A DNA stretch of 33,994 bases from an uncultured Verrucomicrobiota bacterium (GCA_947305775.1 CAMZEN010000029.1:1-33994); one strand, 5' to 3'; counted from the stretch's first letter, positions 15,542-27,244 are shown. The notes: a model not told the origin generated them from the letters alone. Program-made: numbers and translations.

Positions 15542-17444
15542 CGACCGTCCTCTTTGCGTGAAGATGCGCGCTTCGCGCAAATGTGAACATGTATCCGGAG
15601 CGGAAAGGATAGTCTGCGAAAGAGATGTCCCCAAGACGCTGTCCGCATTGGCCGAGCGTGCACTAAGGCATTCAAAGGGTCGCCCTGATTTCATAAATCT
15701 CAAGGTCGAAGAGCCGGGCGCGATCGAACGGCTGCGTGCGCTTGACGTCGCGACCAACAAGACTTCCACTCCCGAAGAAGGCCTCGCTAAGGCGGCCATG
15801 CTCCTTAAGGATGCAGGCGTGAACCGGGCAGAGGATATAATTGCGTTGTTGCGCGATTCGTACTCCATGCGCGGAGCGATGCTGGTTGACGCGGACACGC
15901 TTGAAAGGCTTGAGCCCGATCGCGAACGCGGCGTGAGGGCAACGCGCATGGACGCCGCGGAGTCTCTTCAGAGTGGTGCGTTTTGCGGGAAGAACCATTT
16001 TGCCGAGGCGATAGTCCTGGCGACAAAGGTGGCTAACGCGCCAGGAATAGTGGGAGAGGTTTGCATCTCGGACGATCCCGACTACGTAACTGGATATGTT
16101 GCATCGAAGAGCATCGGCTATCAGCGCATAACCGTCATGAAGGAGATGGGCGACTCTTGCGGGGGACGGATATTCCTGTATCGGGGATCGCATGAAGGCG
16201 TTGCAGAGACTATAAGATATCTTGAAACACAGTCTGTGATTGTAGAGGGCACTTCACAAAATGCGCATAATCCGAATGCGCCCGTCAGGGCGTCGATTGG
16301 TGATGAGCTGAAGTCTATCGCAGAGGCGGGGCTGTCGCGCAGATGTCGCGAGATGGATGCGGCAACAGGTCCGGTGGCATCTGTAGTGTGTTCGGATGGA
16401 TGTGTACGTGAACTTGTGGTCATGGCATCCAACGACTATCTCGACCTTGCACGCGATCCGCGCGTCACAGAGGCGGCTGCAGTGGCAGTGCGCAAGTGGG
16501 GCGCTGGTTCTGGCGGGTCCAGGCTGACGACAGGTACGCAGCCGCCTCACTTGGCGCTTGAGCGGCATCTTGCGGCGTTCAAGGGTGTTGAGGCGTGTGT
16601 CCTGTATGCGACTGGCTACATGGCCAATGTCGGTGTATTGACTGCGCTTGCAAGAAAGGGCGACTTGATTCTCTCTGATGAATTGAACCACGCCTCGATA
16701 ATAGATGGGTGCAGGCTTTCCGGTGCGGACGTAGTGGTGTATCGACATTTGGATATGGACGATCTGGCGCACAAGCTATCAAAGCATGGGAATGCGCAAC
16801 GCGTAATCGCCGTATCCGACGGAGTGTTTTCGATGGACGGCGACCTCCTTGACCTGCCGCGCTTTCTTGAAATCTGCCGTGCTGGCGGAGCATTGTCGAT
16901 TGTTGACGAAGCTCATGCGACGGGAGTTGTAGGCGCAACCGGAAGGGGCCTCTCAGAGCATTTTGGGTGTGGCCACCCAGATGTCATAATAGGCACTCTT
17001 TCGAAGGCTCTTGGCGCTGAAGGCGGTTTTGCGTGCACAACTCAGGAAATCGCAGATTATCTCGTAAACAAATCGCGCCCTTTCATATTCTCCACAGCCC
17101 CTGGCGCGGCATCCGTGGCTGCGGGTGACGCGGCGCTTTCGGTTTTGGAAGCCGAGCCGTGGCGAGTCGCGAAGCTTAAGGAAAATGTTGCGTTTTTCGT
17201 GTCCGAACTTGCCGCAAACGGCGTGTCGGCGGCTACGGATTCGGCAATAGTGCCGATACTTCTGGGCGATGAACGACGCGCAACCATGGCGGCGGCCGAA
17301 CTGGAGAAGCAGGGCTTCCTGATCTCGGCTATACGTTATCCGACGGTGGCAATGGGCTCTGCGCGCCTGCGCGTTGCAGTCATGGGCTCGCATACCCGCG
17401 ATCAGCTTTCGGCCGCCGCACGTGCGGTAAGCGCGATTCGGTGA
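15534..17444 (+). CDS. bioWF: Bifunctional BioW-BioF fusion: pimeloyl-CoA synthetase + 8-amino-7-oxononanoate synthase
   Basis: A 636-aa fusion joining two consecutive steps: activation of pimelate to pimeloyl-CoA, then PLP-dependent condensation with alanine. Residues 1-240 match BioW: VKMRASR near the start, the HVSGAERIV segment, RGAMLVD, RATRMD and SDDPDYVTGYVASKSIGYQRIT, much as in Bacillus BioW. Residues about 255-636 are BioF, with MASNDYLDLA, SGGSRLTTG, H386 (DELNHASIIDG), D458 (VDEAHATG) and the PLP lysine K491 (TLSKALGAEGG). The linker is short (about 240-255). The gene is intact, with no frameshift. Use of free pimelate means no BioC/BioH route is required. Confidence 0.94.
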   Translation: MSDDRPLCVKMRASRKCEHVSGAERIVCERDVPKTLSALAERALRHSKGRPDFINLKVEEPGAIERLRALDVATNKTSTPEEGLAKAAMLLKDAGVNRAEDIIALLRDSYSMRGAMLVDADTLERLEPDRERGVRATRMDAAESLQSGAFCGKNHFAEAIVLATKVANAPGIVGEVCISDDPDYVTGYVASKSIGYQRITVMKEMGDSCGGRIFLYRGSHEGVAETIRYLETQSVIVEGTSQNAHNPNAPVRASIGDELKSIAEAGLSRRCREMDAATGPVASVVCSDGCVRELVVMASNDYLDLARDPRVTEAAAVAVRKWGAGSGGSRLTTGTQPPHLALERHLAAFKGVEACVLYATGYMANVGVLTALARKGDLILSDELNHASIIDGCRLSGADVVVYRHLDMDDLAHKLSKHGNAQRVIAVSDGVFSMDGDLLDLPRFLEICRAGGALSIVDEAHATGVVGATGRGLSEHFGCGHPDVIIGTLSKALGAEGGFACTTQEIADYLVNKSRPFIFSTAPGAASVAAGDAALSVLEAEPWRVAKLKENVAFFVSELAANGVSAATDSAIVPILLGDERRATMAAAELEKQGFLISAIRYPTVAMGSARLRVAVMGSHTRDQLSAAARAVSAIR

Positions 17445-17448
17445 TATG

Positions 17449-17457
17449 TGATATAAT
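17449..17457 (+). promoter_or_regulatory. Extended -10 promoter of ileS
   Basis: TGATATAAT with the hexamer at 17452-17457, 8 nt past the bioWF stop. Transcription should begin near 17464. Confidence 0.7.
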
Positions 17458-17490
17458 ACTACTTCTTTTAGGCAAAGTATGGAGACAGGA

Positions 17491-20639
<3,149 letters not shown>

Positions 20640-20643
<4 letters not shown>

Positions 20644-20669
20644 AATCAACAGCACAAAAGTGGTATAAT
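20640..20669 (+). promoter_or_regulatory. Promoter of the V-ATPase D-I-K operon (near-leaderless)
   Basis: A -35 TTGAAA (20640-20645, across the ileS stop), an 18-bp spacer and an extended -10 TGGTATAAT (hexamer 20664-20669). The ATG at 20678 lies 8 nt after the box, so the leader is 1-2 nt. No Shine-Dalgarno sequence. Confidence 0.78.
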
Positions 20670-20677
20670 ACGCGTCG

Positions 20678-21295
20678 ATGGCGAAGATTAAACTGACTAA
20701 GACTGAGTTGAAGGCCCAGACGGATGCGCTTAAGCGCTTCCAGCGCTTTCTGCCGATGCTGCAGCTTAAAAAGCAGCAGCTTCAGAGCGAGATCGCCGGC
20801 ATATCAGCGAAAGCGGAGGAGGTTGCCGCTAAGGAACGCGAAGCACGCGCGGCGCTTGATGGATGGGTAGGCCTTTTTGCGACTGACGAGTCCCTTGTTG
20901 ACGGGCTTGTCGAGGTCAAGGCGGTAAATACCGGTTCCTCGAACATCGCTGGCGTTGCGATACCGACATTCGAATCCATTGATACCGAAGTGAAGGCCAT
21001 AGACCCTTGGTCTACGCCTGCTTGGGTTGACGATGCCGTCAAAGCAACGACCGACATACTTTCGCTGAAGTGCGAGCGAGCGGTATTCGAGGAGCAGCGT
21101 CGTCTGGTGACGATTGAATTGCATACTACGTCTCAACGCGTGAACCTTTTCGAGAAGGTGAAGATACCTCAGTGCAAAGAGGCGATTCGAGTCATAAAGA
21201 TAGCGTTGGGCGACGAGCAGACCGCGGCGGTGACGCGCGGCAAGATCGCCAAAGGACGTTCGCCTGATGCCAGTAACGAGGAGGACGCGGTATGA
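20678..21295 (+). CDS. V/A-type ATPase subunit D
   Basis: Central-shaft subunit that turns inside the A3B3 head. The 205-aa protein begins with the family signature KLTKTELKAQTDALKRFQRFLPMLQLKKQQL and ends with a second long helix (about 125-185; SQRVNLFEKVKIPQ). These two form the coiled-coil rod. The last 20 residues are charged and variable. It is the first gene of an operon with subunits I and K and overlaps subunit I (ATGA). The catalytic A and B subunits, which usually lie just upstream in bacterial clusters, are absent; ileS is there instead. Confidence 0.93.
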   Translation: MAKIKLTKTELKAQTDALKRFQRFLPMLQLKKQQLQSEIAGISAKAEEVAAKEREARAALDGWVGLFATDESLVDGLVEVKAVNTGSSNIAGVAIPTFESIDTEVKAIDPWSTPAWVDDAVKATTDILSLKCERAVFEEQRRLVTIELHTTSQRVNLFEKVKIPQCKEAIRVIKIALGDEQTAAVTRGKIAKGRSPDASNEEDAV

Positions 21296-22938
21296 TAGTG
21301 AAGATGAGGCACCTCGACCTCGTTTGCGTAGCCTCTGAAAAGGAGGCGACGCTTGCAAAGCTGCGCGATCTTGGCGCCGTGCATCTCGACCTCAGGAGCG
21401 CCACAGGTGCGGCGGTGGCTGCGGCCAAGGGAGAGGCCGCCGATGCGGAGAAGGCCGTCAGGGCGATTCTTAAGGCACGCGAAGGGATGGATAGGCACGA
21501 GGGTCTTGAGATAAGGCCGCATCCCGTAGAAGAAGTACTGGCTCTGGACTCTGATCGCGAAAAGCTGAAGGCGGAAGCCGAGGATATGAGGCGCGACATA
21601 GCCGTCTACGAGCCTTATGGGGATTTCGATCCAGCGCTTGCGAAGAAGCTGATGGACGCCGGAGTTGATATATCCAAGGTCGCCGAGCTTCCTTCAACGC
21701 TGCCCGAGATTAGACTTTCCGAAATGCGCGTTAGGCTTGAGACGATTGAGACGCGCATCGCCGCTACTACGGCAAGGATTGCCGGCAGTGATGAAAAGTC
21801 CATACTAAAGCGCTATCCGGCGATTGCGGACAAGATTGCGTTCGAATGCGCAAAGGAGCTCATGTCCGAGAGCGGCGCGGTGGCCTGCGTTTCCGGTTGG
21901 ATACCTGCGTCGAAGGAGACGGAACTTTATGAGTTGGCGCATGAATCCGCTTGGGGGCTTTTGTTGCGCGAGCCTGCGGAAGGCGAGACCCCGCCAACCC
22001 TCATTGAGCCGCCTAAGGTGTTCAGGCCGGTAAAGGTTTTGTTCGATGGTCTGGGCATAGCGCCGGCATACACAGAGGCCGACGTGTCTGTTCCGTTCAT
22101 GTGCTACTTCTCGCTTTTCTTCGCCATGCTCGTTGGCGACGGTGCATATGGCGCGATATTCCTCGCTGCTACGCTGGCTTTGCGCAAGAAGCTGCCGCAG
22201 AGCTGGTTTGTTCTGTTGACGGTGTTTTCGTCAGCTACTGTTGTATGGGGCATCCTCTCCAACACGTGGTTTGGCGCGAACATACCCTGGTGTGCTTCGT
22301 GGCCCACCGTGAAGTGGTTGGCCGATCCGAGCTACGCCCATATGATGCTTCTCTGCTTTACGATCGGCGTTTCCCACCTGATGGTTGCGCGCCTGTGGAA
22401 CGGCATCTGCAGATTACCGGATACGACGGCCCTTGCGGAGTTTGGCTGGGCAGGCATACTGCTGTTCATGTATTTTGTGACGAACTCGATTGTCGGCATC
22501 TTCCCGGCCATTCCTTCGCCCATGTTCTGGGTGTTTGGCGTTTCGCTTGTGCTGGTATTTGGCTTCTCCGTAAAGCCGTCCGAGCTCAAGACGCGCGGCG
22601 CAGAGCTGGGGATGTTGCCTTTGAACATCATGAGCGCCCTTGGCGACATAATAAGCTATGTGCGTCTCTTCGCGGTGGGCCTCGCGTCCGTCAAGGTCGC
22701 GGAGAACTTCAACTCCATGGCTACCGGTCTTGTGGCCGGTGCCGACGCCGTTTGGCTCAAGGCGCTGATGTCCATTGCCATGGTCGCGATACTTGTCGTT
22801 GGCCACGGTTTGAACCTGGCGATGGCGGGGCTTTCGATTCTTGTACATGCGGTGCGCCTGAATACCCTTGAGTTCTCTAACCACAAGGGTGTGTCGTGGT
22901 CAGGCTATGCTTTCAGTCCATTCAGAAAAACCAACTAA
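21292..22938 (+). CDS. V/A-type ATPase subunit I (membrane stator)
   Basis: Stator subunit with ion half-channels against the K ring, 548 aa, short for the family (often 600-650 aa). Residues 1-265 form the cytoplasmic arm with helical segments (about 85-105 and 140-165) and the SGWIPASKE motif. Around 245-287 comes the typical entry to the membrane part (VLFDGLGIAPAYTEADV, then FFAMLVGDGAYG). Several membrane segments follow, including ISYVRLFAVGLA, whose arginine aligns with the essential one of the family. The shortening seems to be in the cytoplasmic arm. The start is in an ATGA overlap with subunit D. Confidence 0.93.
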   Translation: MIVKMRHLDLVCVASEKEATLAKLRDLGAVHLDLRSATGAAVAAAKGEAADAEKAVRAILKAREGMDRHEGLEIRPHPVEEVLALDSDREKLKAEAEDMRRDIAVYEPYGDFDPALAKKLMDAGVDISKVAELPSTLPEIRLSEMRVRLETIETRIAATTARIAGSDEKSILKRYPAIADKIAFECAKELMSESGAVACVSGWIPASKETELYELAHESAWGLLLREPAEGETPPTLIEPPKVFRPVKVLFDGLGIAPAYTEADVSVPFMCYFSLFFAMLVGDGAYGAIFLAATLALRKKLPQSWFVLLTVFSSATVVWGILSNTWFGANIPWCASWPTVKWLADPSYAHMMLLCFTIGVSHLMVARLWNGICRLPDTTALAEFGWAGILLFMYFVTNSIVGIFPAIPSPMFWVFGVSLVLVFGFSVKPSELKTRGAELGMLPLNIMSALGDIISYVRLFAVGLASVKVAENFNSMATGLVAGADAVWLKALMSIAMVAILVVGHGLNLAMAGLSILVHAVRLNTLEFSNHKGVSWSGYAFSPFRKTN

Positions 22939-22949
22939 AGGAGAATAAA

Positions 22950-23408
22950 ATGAGTGATGCAGCAATGATCGTCGCGGGCGCAATCGCCTGCTTGGGGCTC
23001 GCGGGCGCGGGCAGCGCGTTTGGCACAGGCTTTGCCGCGGCGGCGGCAGTCGGCGCGTGGAAGAAGTGCTATGCCGCCAACAAGCCGGCACCGTTCCTGC
23101 TTCTGTCTTTCGTAGGTGCGCCCATAACCCAGACGCTCTACGGAATGATTCTCATGTTCATCATGCTCGGCAAGGTTGGCAATGTTGCGGAAGGCGCGGG
23201 AGTCCCCGTTCTTGTCGCCGGCATCTTTGCCGGTCTCGCCATAGGCCTTTCTGCGCTGTTCCAGGGGCGTGCCGGTGCGGCTGCGTGCGATGCGCAGGCC
23301 GAAACGAACCAGGGCTTCACGAACTACCTCGCAGCGCTTGGCATTGTCGAGACCGTCGCCATCTTTGCGATGGTGTTTGCGCTTATCGCGCTTGGCAAGA
23401 TCGCCTAA
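22950..23408 (+). CDS. V/A-type ATPase rotor subunit K (proteolipid)
   Basis: Ring-forming proteolipid, 152 aa, with four membrane segments as two hairpins. Residues T60, Q61, Q105 and E134 align in context and spacing with the Na+ ligands T64, Q65, Q110 and E139 of Enterococcus hirae NtpK (ITQTLYG, LFQGRAGAA, IVETVAI), so Na+ coupling is predicted. The first hairpin is rich in Gly and Ala. A strong AAAGGAG (22937-22943) lies 6 nt before the ATG; the longer frame from 22896 would overlap subunit I and was rejected. The stop is immediately followed by the ATG of the YfhO-like gene. Confidence 0.95.
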   Translation: MSDAAMIVAGAIACLGLAGAGSAFGTGFAAAAAVGAWKKCYAANKPAPFLLLSFVGAPITQTLYGMILMFIMLGKVGNVAEGAGVPVLVAGIFAGLAIGLSALFQGRAGAAACDAQAETNQGFTNYLAALGIVETVAIFAMVFALIALGKIA

Positions 23409-25175
23409 ATGCGCCTCAGGCCAGAGCAGGCGTGGTTCCTCGCCTTTACCGGTTTGTTTGCGGTATTGGCGGGGTTCGTCTTTTGGGGAACATGGAGCCT
23501 GTCGTCGTGTCCGGTAATGCCGGATGCGCGCATGACTTTCCCAGCTTCAGGATATGTTGCTGAGTTCCTGCGCGGATGGATAGGTAACGGTAAGTTTGTC
23601 CCGTGGGACATAACAGCCTTTTTGGGGTCGCCATACCTTTGGCAGGAGCTCCAGTATGCTTTAGCTGCCTATTTCGCCGCGCTTGGGCTGGTTTATTATC
23701 TGCGCGGACGAGGCTTATCGCATCTTTCCTGCTACGGCGCCGCGCTCTTCCTCGGGTTTTGCGGCTACTGGCTTTCGCTTTTCTCGGCTGGTCACGCAGG
23801 CTGGTTCCGCTGGATGATATTTGGTGTGTTCGCTTTTGGACTTGCGGATAGGGCCATCCGCAAGGACAAGCTAAAAAACTGGGTGCTTCTTGGTGCGACA
23901 GTGGCTTGGGCGAGCTTCTATCAGTCTGACCTCTGGTTGTTGTTTACGCTTTTTACCGGTGCTTACTTCATATGGTGCTGCATCCGTGAGCGCAAGAAAC
24001 CCAATTGGAAGCATCTTTCTGTCGCTGCATTGGTGTTTTTCGTTATAGGCGCCCCAAGCTTCATAAACGCGATTGCGGTGGATCTTTCCGGGCGCGACAA
24101 GCAGATTGAGGAGTCTAAGGGTACTTCACTTACGGGCGGTTCGCAGGAAGATGATCGCGAGGCAAGGTGGATATTCGTCACGAATTGGTCGTTGCCGCCT
24201 TCGGAGACTTTGGAATTCTTCATTCCGCGCATCAATGGGGATACGAGTTGTGCTTCTGTGCTTGGCCTCGGCAAGAGCCAGAAAACCGGAGTAAAGCCGT
24301 ATACCGGCGCTCTCGGTCGCCCAATCAACGCCAAGCAGGGCAATTACCGCCAGCACTCGCTGTATGTAGGTTGGGTAACTTGCCTTATGGCGCTTTTGGG
24401 GTTGGTTTTCGGCAGAAAGAACCGTGAAGTCGTCTTCTTCGCTGTCGCGGCATTGCTGTTTTGGCTGCTTTCGATGGGCCGGTATTTTGAGCCGCTTTAT
24501 CGTCTTGTGTTCATGTTGCCGTTTGGCGATTACCTCCGTGCTCCCGTAAAATGGCATCATTTGACGGAGCTATGCATTTGTGTCCTTGCGGGATTTGGTA
24601 TTGAGAGCCTTTTTTCGATTTTGCGCTCGCGGGGACTGTCCCCACGTGTCGCGGTGGTGGTTGTGTCTGCTTTGGTGGTCGTTGGGGCCATAGATCTTGC
24701 GCGAATCGACAAGCTATACTGCGCGGCGATTGACCTCTCGGTAGTTCAATCCAAGAACCCTGCGGCGGATGAGATCATAAAGCGCGGCGGCGGAAAAGTA
24801 GCGGATCTGCTTGAGGGGGGCAATGGAATAGTTGCCTGGAGCTTCTCTACTCGTCGCATCAAGATGACGGCAAGTCTTGGCGATCCGGAAGTGCGTTTCA
24901 TCTGGGCTAGCGTGGAGCAGCTGAACAATAAGGGACTTGCGGCATGGATAAAGGCCAAAAAGGCCGTTCCGGTGGGCGCATACATGATAACGAAGAATGC
25001 AATTCGCAAAGCCGAGGGCAGAATGGTCAACGCCATGCTTCTTGAGGTGCCTGACGTTCCGCCTTCGCCACCGAAAGAACCCGAAACGCCGCCTGTGACA
25101 TATATCACCTGGCTTGGTGCGCTATCGCTTCTTGGAACTGTTGCTTCCGCTGCTTACGGGGTAAAGAAGTCGTGA
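23409..25175 (+). CDS. YfhO-like polytopic membrane protein (GT-C type)
   Basis: A 588-aa membrane protein with about a dozen hydrophobic segments, the first at residues 10-28. A long extracytoplasmic-looking part (about 225-315) contains FFIPRINGD, and an early loop has PVMPDARM and WDITAFLGSP. This layout resembles YfhO/GT-C glycosyltransferase-type membrane proteins, which use lipid-linked sugar donors; the donor and acceptor here are unknown. A proline-rich stretch (about 555-567) precedes a last membrane helix. The ATG abuts the stop of V-ATPase subunit K (no gap) and the stop overlaps the tandem ACP gene, so translation is probably coupled along the row. Family placement is moderate. 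Confidence 0.7.
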   Translation: MRLRPEQAWFLAFTGLFAVLAGFVFWGTWSLSSCPVMPDARMTFPASGYVAEFLRGWIGNGKFVPWDITAFLGSPYLWQELQYALAAYFAALGLVYYLRGRGLSHLSCYGAALFLGFCGYWLSLFSAGHAGWFRWMIFGVFAFGLADRAIRKDKLKNWVLLGATVAWASFYQSDLWLLFTLFTGAYFIWCCIRERKKPNWKHLSVAALVFFVIGAPSFINAIAVDLSGRDKQIEESKGTSLTGGSQEDDREARWIFVTNWSLPPSETLEFFIPRINGDTSCASVLGLGKSQKTGVKPYTGALGRPINAKQGNYRQHSLYVGWVTCLMALLGLVFGRKNREVVFFAVAALLFWLLSMGRYFEPLYRLVFMLPFGDYLRAPVKWHHLTELCICVLAGFGIESLFSILRSRGLSPRVAVVVVSALVVVGAIDLARIDKLYCAAIDLSVVQSKNPAADEIIKRGGGKVADLLEGGNGIVAWSFSTRRIKMTASLGDPEVRFIWASVEQLNNKGLAAWIKAKKAVPVGAYMITKNAIRKAEGRMVNAMLLEVPDVPPSPPKEPETPPVTYITWLGALSLLGTVASAAYGVKKS

Positions 25176-25567
25176 ACAAGTTCGTAAAAGCTGTCGCTGA
25201 CGTGTTGGAGGTGGAGTCGCTCGACCTTGATACAGCGTTTCGCGAGACGGAAGGGTGGTGCTCGCTTAAGGCGTTCGGGCTACTTGTGATGCTTGAGAAC
25301 GACTGGGGCGCGTCTATGGACATAGAGAAGTTCATGACGCTCAAGACCGTGCGCGACCTCTGGAGAGAGGCATTCATCGCTTTTGCGGCGGATATCCTCA
25401 AGGTGCCGCGCGTCAGACTTTCGGGCGATGCTGCATACGAATCGATTCCAGAGTGGGACAGCGTAAACCATCTTCGTCTGGTAATGGAGGCCGAGCCCCG
25501 TTTCGGCGTGCGCTACCCTCTTGAACGCATTCCCGAAATCAAAAGAATAGACGATTTCCTCCAGTAG
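25172..25567 (+). CDS. Tandem acyl-carrier-protein-like protein
   Basis: A 131-residue protein of two colinear ACP-like halves. Half 1 (about 1-65) has WCSLKAFGLLVMLENDWG with S31; half 2 (about 66-131) has EWDSVNHLRLVMEAEPRFG with S97. Serine to serine is 66 residues, and hydrophobic and acidic positions repeat in register. These serines are where 4'-phosphopantetheine would attach. Half 2 is close to the usual ACP motif (WDSL); half 1 has Cys in place of Asp before the serine, so its modification is less certain. GTG start overlapping the YfhO-like stop (GTGA). No ketosynthase or acyl-AMP ligase is adjacent. Confidence 0.75.
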   Translation: MNKFVKAVADVLEVESLDLDTAFRETEGWCSLKAFGLLVMLENDWGASMDIEKFMTLKTVRDLWREAFIAFAADILKVPRVRLSGDAAYESIPEWDSVNHLRLVMEAEPRFGVRYPLERIPEIKRIDDFLQ

Positions 25568-25627
25568 CCCCATTCCTGAAGCCACGTGTCCTTTTGGTGG
25601 TGGGGGGTATGCAGGACGGGCGAGGTT

Positions 25628-25636
25628 TGGTATACT
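25628..25636 (+). promoter_or_regulatory. Extended -10 promoter of sulfatase-trkA-trkH (leaderless)
   Basis: TGGTATACT with the hexamer at 25631-25636, 7 nt before the sulfatase ATG. It lies at the end of the 76-bp gap after the tandem ACP gene, which holds no other recognised signal and no terminator. Confidence 0.68.
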
Positions 25637-25643
25637 ACAGTTC

Positions 25644-27236
25644 ATGAAAACATCAAGGCGTGACTTTATGGCGGGTCTTGCCGCTGCAGCTGCGTTTTCG
25701 TCCATTCGTGGCGGAAATCTGCTTGCTGCCGCGAAGGCAAGACGGTTGAACATTCTGTACATAATGACCGATGACCATGCGGCCCATGCGATCGGTGCCT
25801 ACGGTTCGCGAATCAACAAGACTCCTAATATGGACGAGATGGCGCGAAGCGGCATGATTCTCTCAAACTGCTTCTGCACAAACCCGATATGCACTCCTAG
25901 CCGCGGCGGCATTCTTACGGGCGAATACAGCCACCGCAACGGCGTGCCAGTATTCAACGACATATCGCGCGACAAGAAGACGATAGGCGGCTACATGCGA
26001 GACGCCGGCTACTATTCCGCGTTCATCGGAAAGTGGCACCTTGGCGGACCCGACTCGGTGCGCGATTCTGACTGGGATCGCTGGATGGTCTACGCCAACC
26101 AGGGCGTGTACTTCGACCCGTGGTTCTGGGAAAAGAAGGACGGCAAGACTGTCCGCACCGAGTACAAGGGCGAATATGCGACCGAGAACATAACCCGCAT
26201 TACCCAGCAGGTGATCGACGGCGCGCTTGCCGCGAACAAGCCGTTCTTTGTGATGATGCACCACAAGGCACCCCACCGCAACTGGCTGCCTTCCGACAAG
26301 TATCGCGCAAAGTTCCGCGCGATGACGCTCAAGGACATACCGGTTCCAGAGACGCTCTTTGACGACTGGAAGGGGCGCGCGTCGCCAATCCGCACCACTG
26401 CGATGACAATCCTCAAGCACATGCGGCTCAGAGAGGATCTGAAGCTTGCCGAGTACTTCGCAGGCGGCGGCAAGTTCGAGTTTGAAGGCAAGACGTATGA
26501 AGGCAAGCGGAACGAGACCGGCGAATTCGTCGACCAATGGCCTGACGGCATGGACGATCGTGCGAAGACGGCGCTTTCGTACCTCAGGTACATGCAGGAC
26601 TATCTCGCTTGCGTGCAGTCGGTTGACGACTCGGTTGGCGACATGCGTGCGTATTTGAAGGAACGGGGAGTCCTCGACAACACATTGGTCGTCTACACCT
26701 CCGACCAAGGCTTTTTCCTTGGCGACCATGGGTTGTATGATAAGCGCTTCATGATGGAGGAGGTCATCAAGATGCCCTTCATCGTGAGCTGCCCTAGCAT
26801 CATCAAGCCCGGTACAGTCAATGATGACATCGTCACAAACATCGACTTCGCGCCGACATTCCTTGAAATCGCCGATGCGCCCAAGCCGCCGCAGATGCAG
26901 GGCGAGAGCTTCCTCAAGAACCTTGAGGGCGAAACGCCGAGCGACTGGCGCAAGGACTGCTACCTCCGCTATTATGTGGAAGGCGGCGAGCACGGAACCG
27001 CCGCGTGGTATGGTGTAAGGACCAGGACCGACAAGCTGATGTTCTACTACAAGCGTGGCGAATGGGAGTATTTCGATCTTGAGAAGGATCCCGAGGAGCT
27101 TAACAACGCATATTCCGATCCGGAATATGCCGGACGAATCGCCGTCCTCAAGGCGCGGCTTGAAGAGTTGCGTCAGGAGCTTGGCGACAACGACCGTTAC
27201 AAGGATGCGAAGGAGTATGGTCCGCTAGGCGACTGA
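25644..27236 (+). CDS. Tat-exported family S1 (formylglycine) sulfatase
   Basis: Sulfate ester hydrolase of 530 aa. The N-terminus has a twin-arginine signal (S4-R5-R6-D7-F8-M9, then an alanine-rich core to about residue 30), so it should be exported folded. The metal-binding DD (43-44) in MTDDHAAHAIG and the modification motif C83-T-P-S-R87 are intact. C83 would be converted to formylglycine by a maturase (FGE or, in an anaerobe, anSME) not present here. TSDQGFFLGDHGLYDK provides further metal and active-site residues. The substrate is probably a sulfated glycan, but the subfamily cannot be assigned by eye. Its partner genes in the row are potassium uptake genes, with no obvious functional link. 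Confidence 0.92.
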   Translation: MKTSRRDFMAGLAAAAAFSSIRGGNLLAAAKARRLNILYIMTDDHAAHAIGAYGSRINKTPNMDEMARSGMILSNCFCTNPICTPSRGGILTGEYSHRNGVPVFNDISRDKKTIGGYMRDAGYYSAFIGKWHLGGPDSVRDSDWDRWMVYANQGVYFDPWFWEKKDGKTVRTEYKGEYATENITRITQQVIDGALAANKPFFVMMHHKAPHRNWLPSDKYRAKFRAMTLKDIPVPETLFDDWKGRASPIRTTAMTILKHMRLREDLKLAEYFAGGGKFEFEGKTYEGKRNETGEFVDQWPDGMDDRAKTALSYLRYMQDYLACVQSVDDSVGDMRAYLKERGVLDNTLVVYTSDQGFFLGDHGLYDKRFMMEEVIKMPFIVSCPSIIKPGTVNDDIVTNIDFAPTFLEIADAPKPPQMQGESFLKNLEGETPSDWRKDCYLRYYVEGGEHGTAAWYGVRTRTDKLMFYYKRGEWEYFDLEKDPEELNNAYSDPEYAGRIAVLKARLEELRQELGDNDRYKDAKEYGPLGD

Positions 27237-27244
27237 GGCCATAT

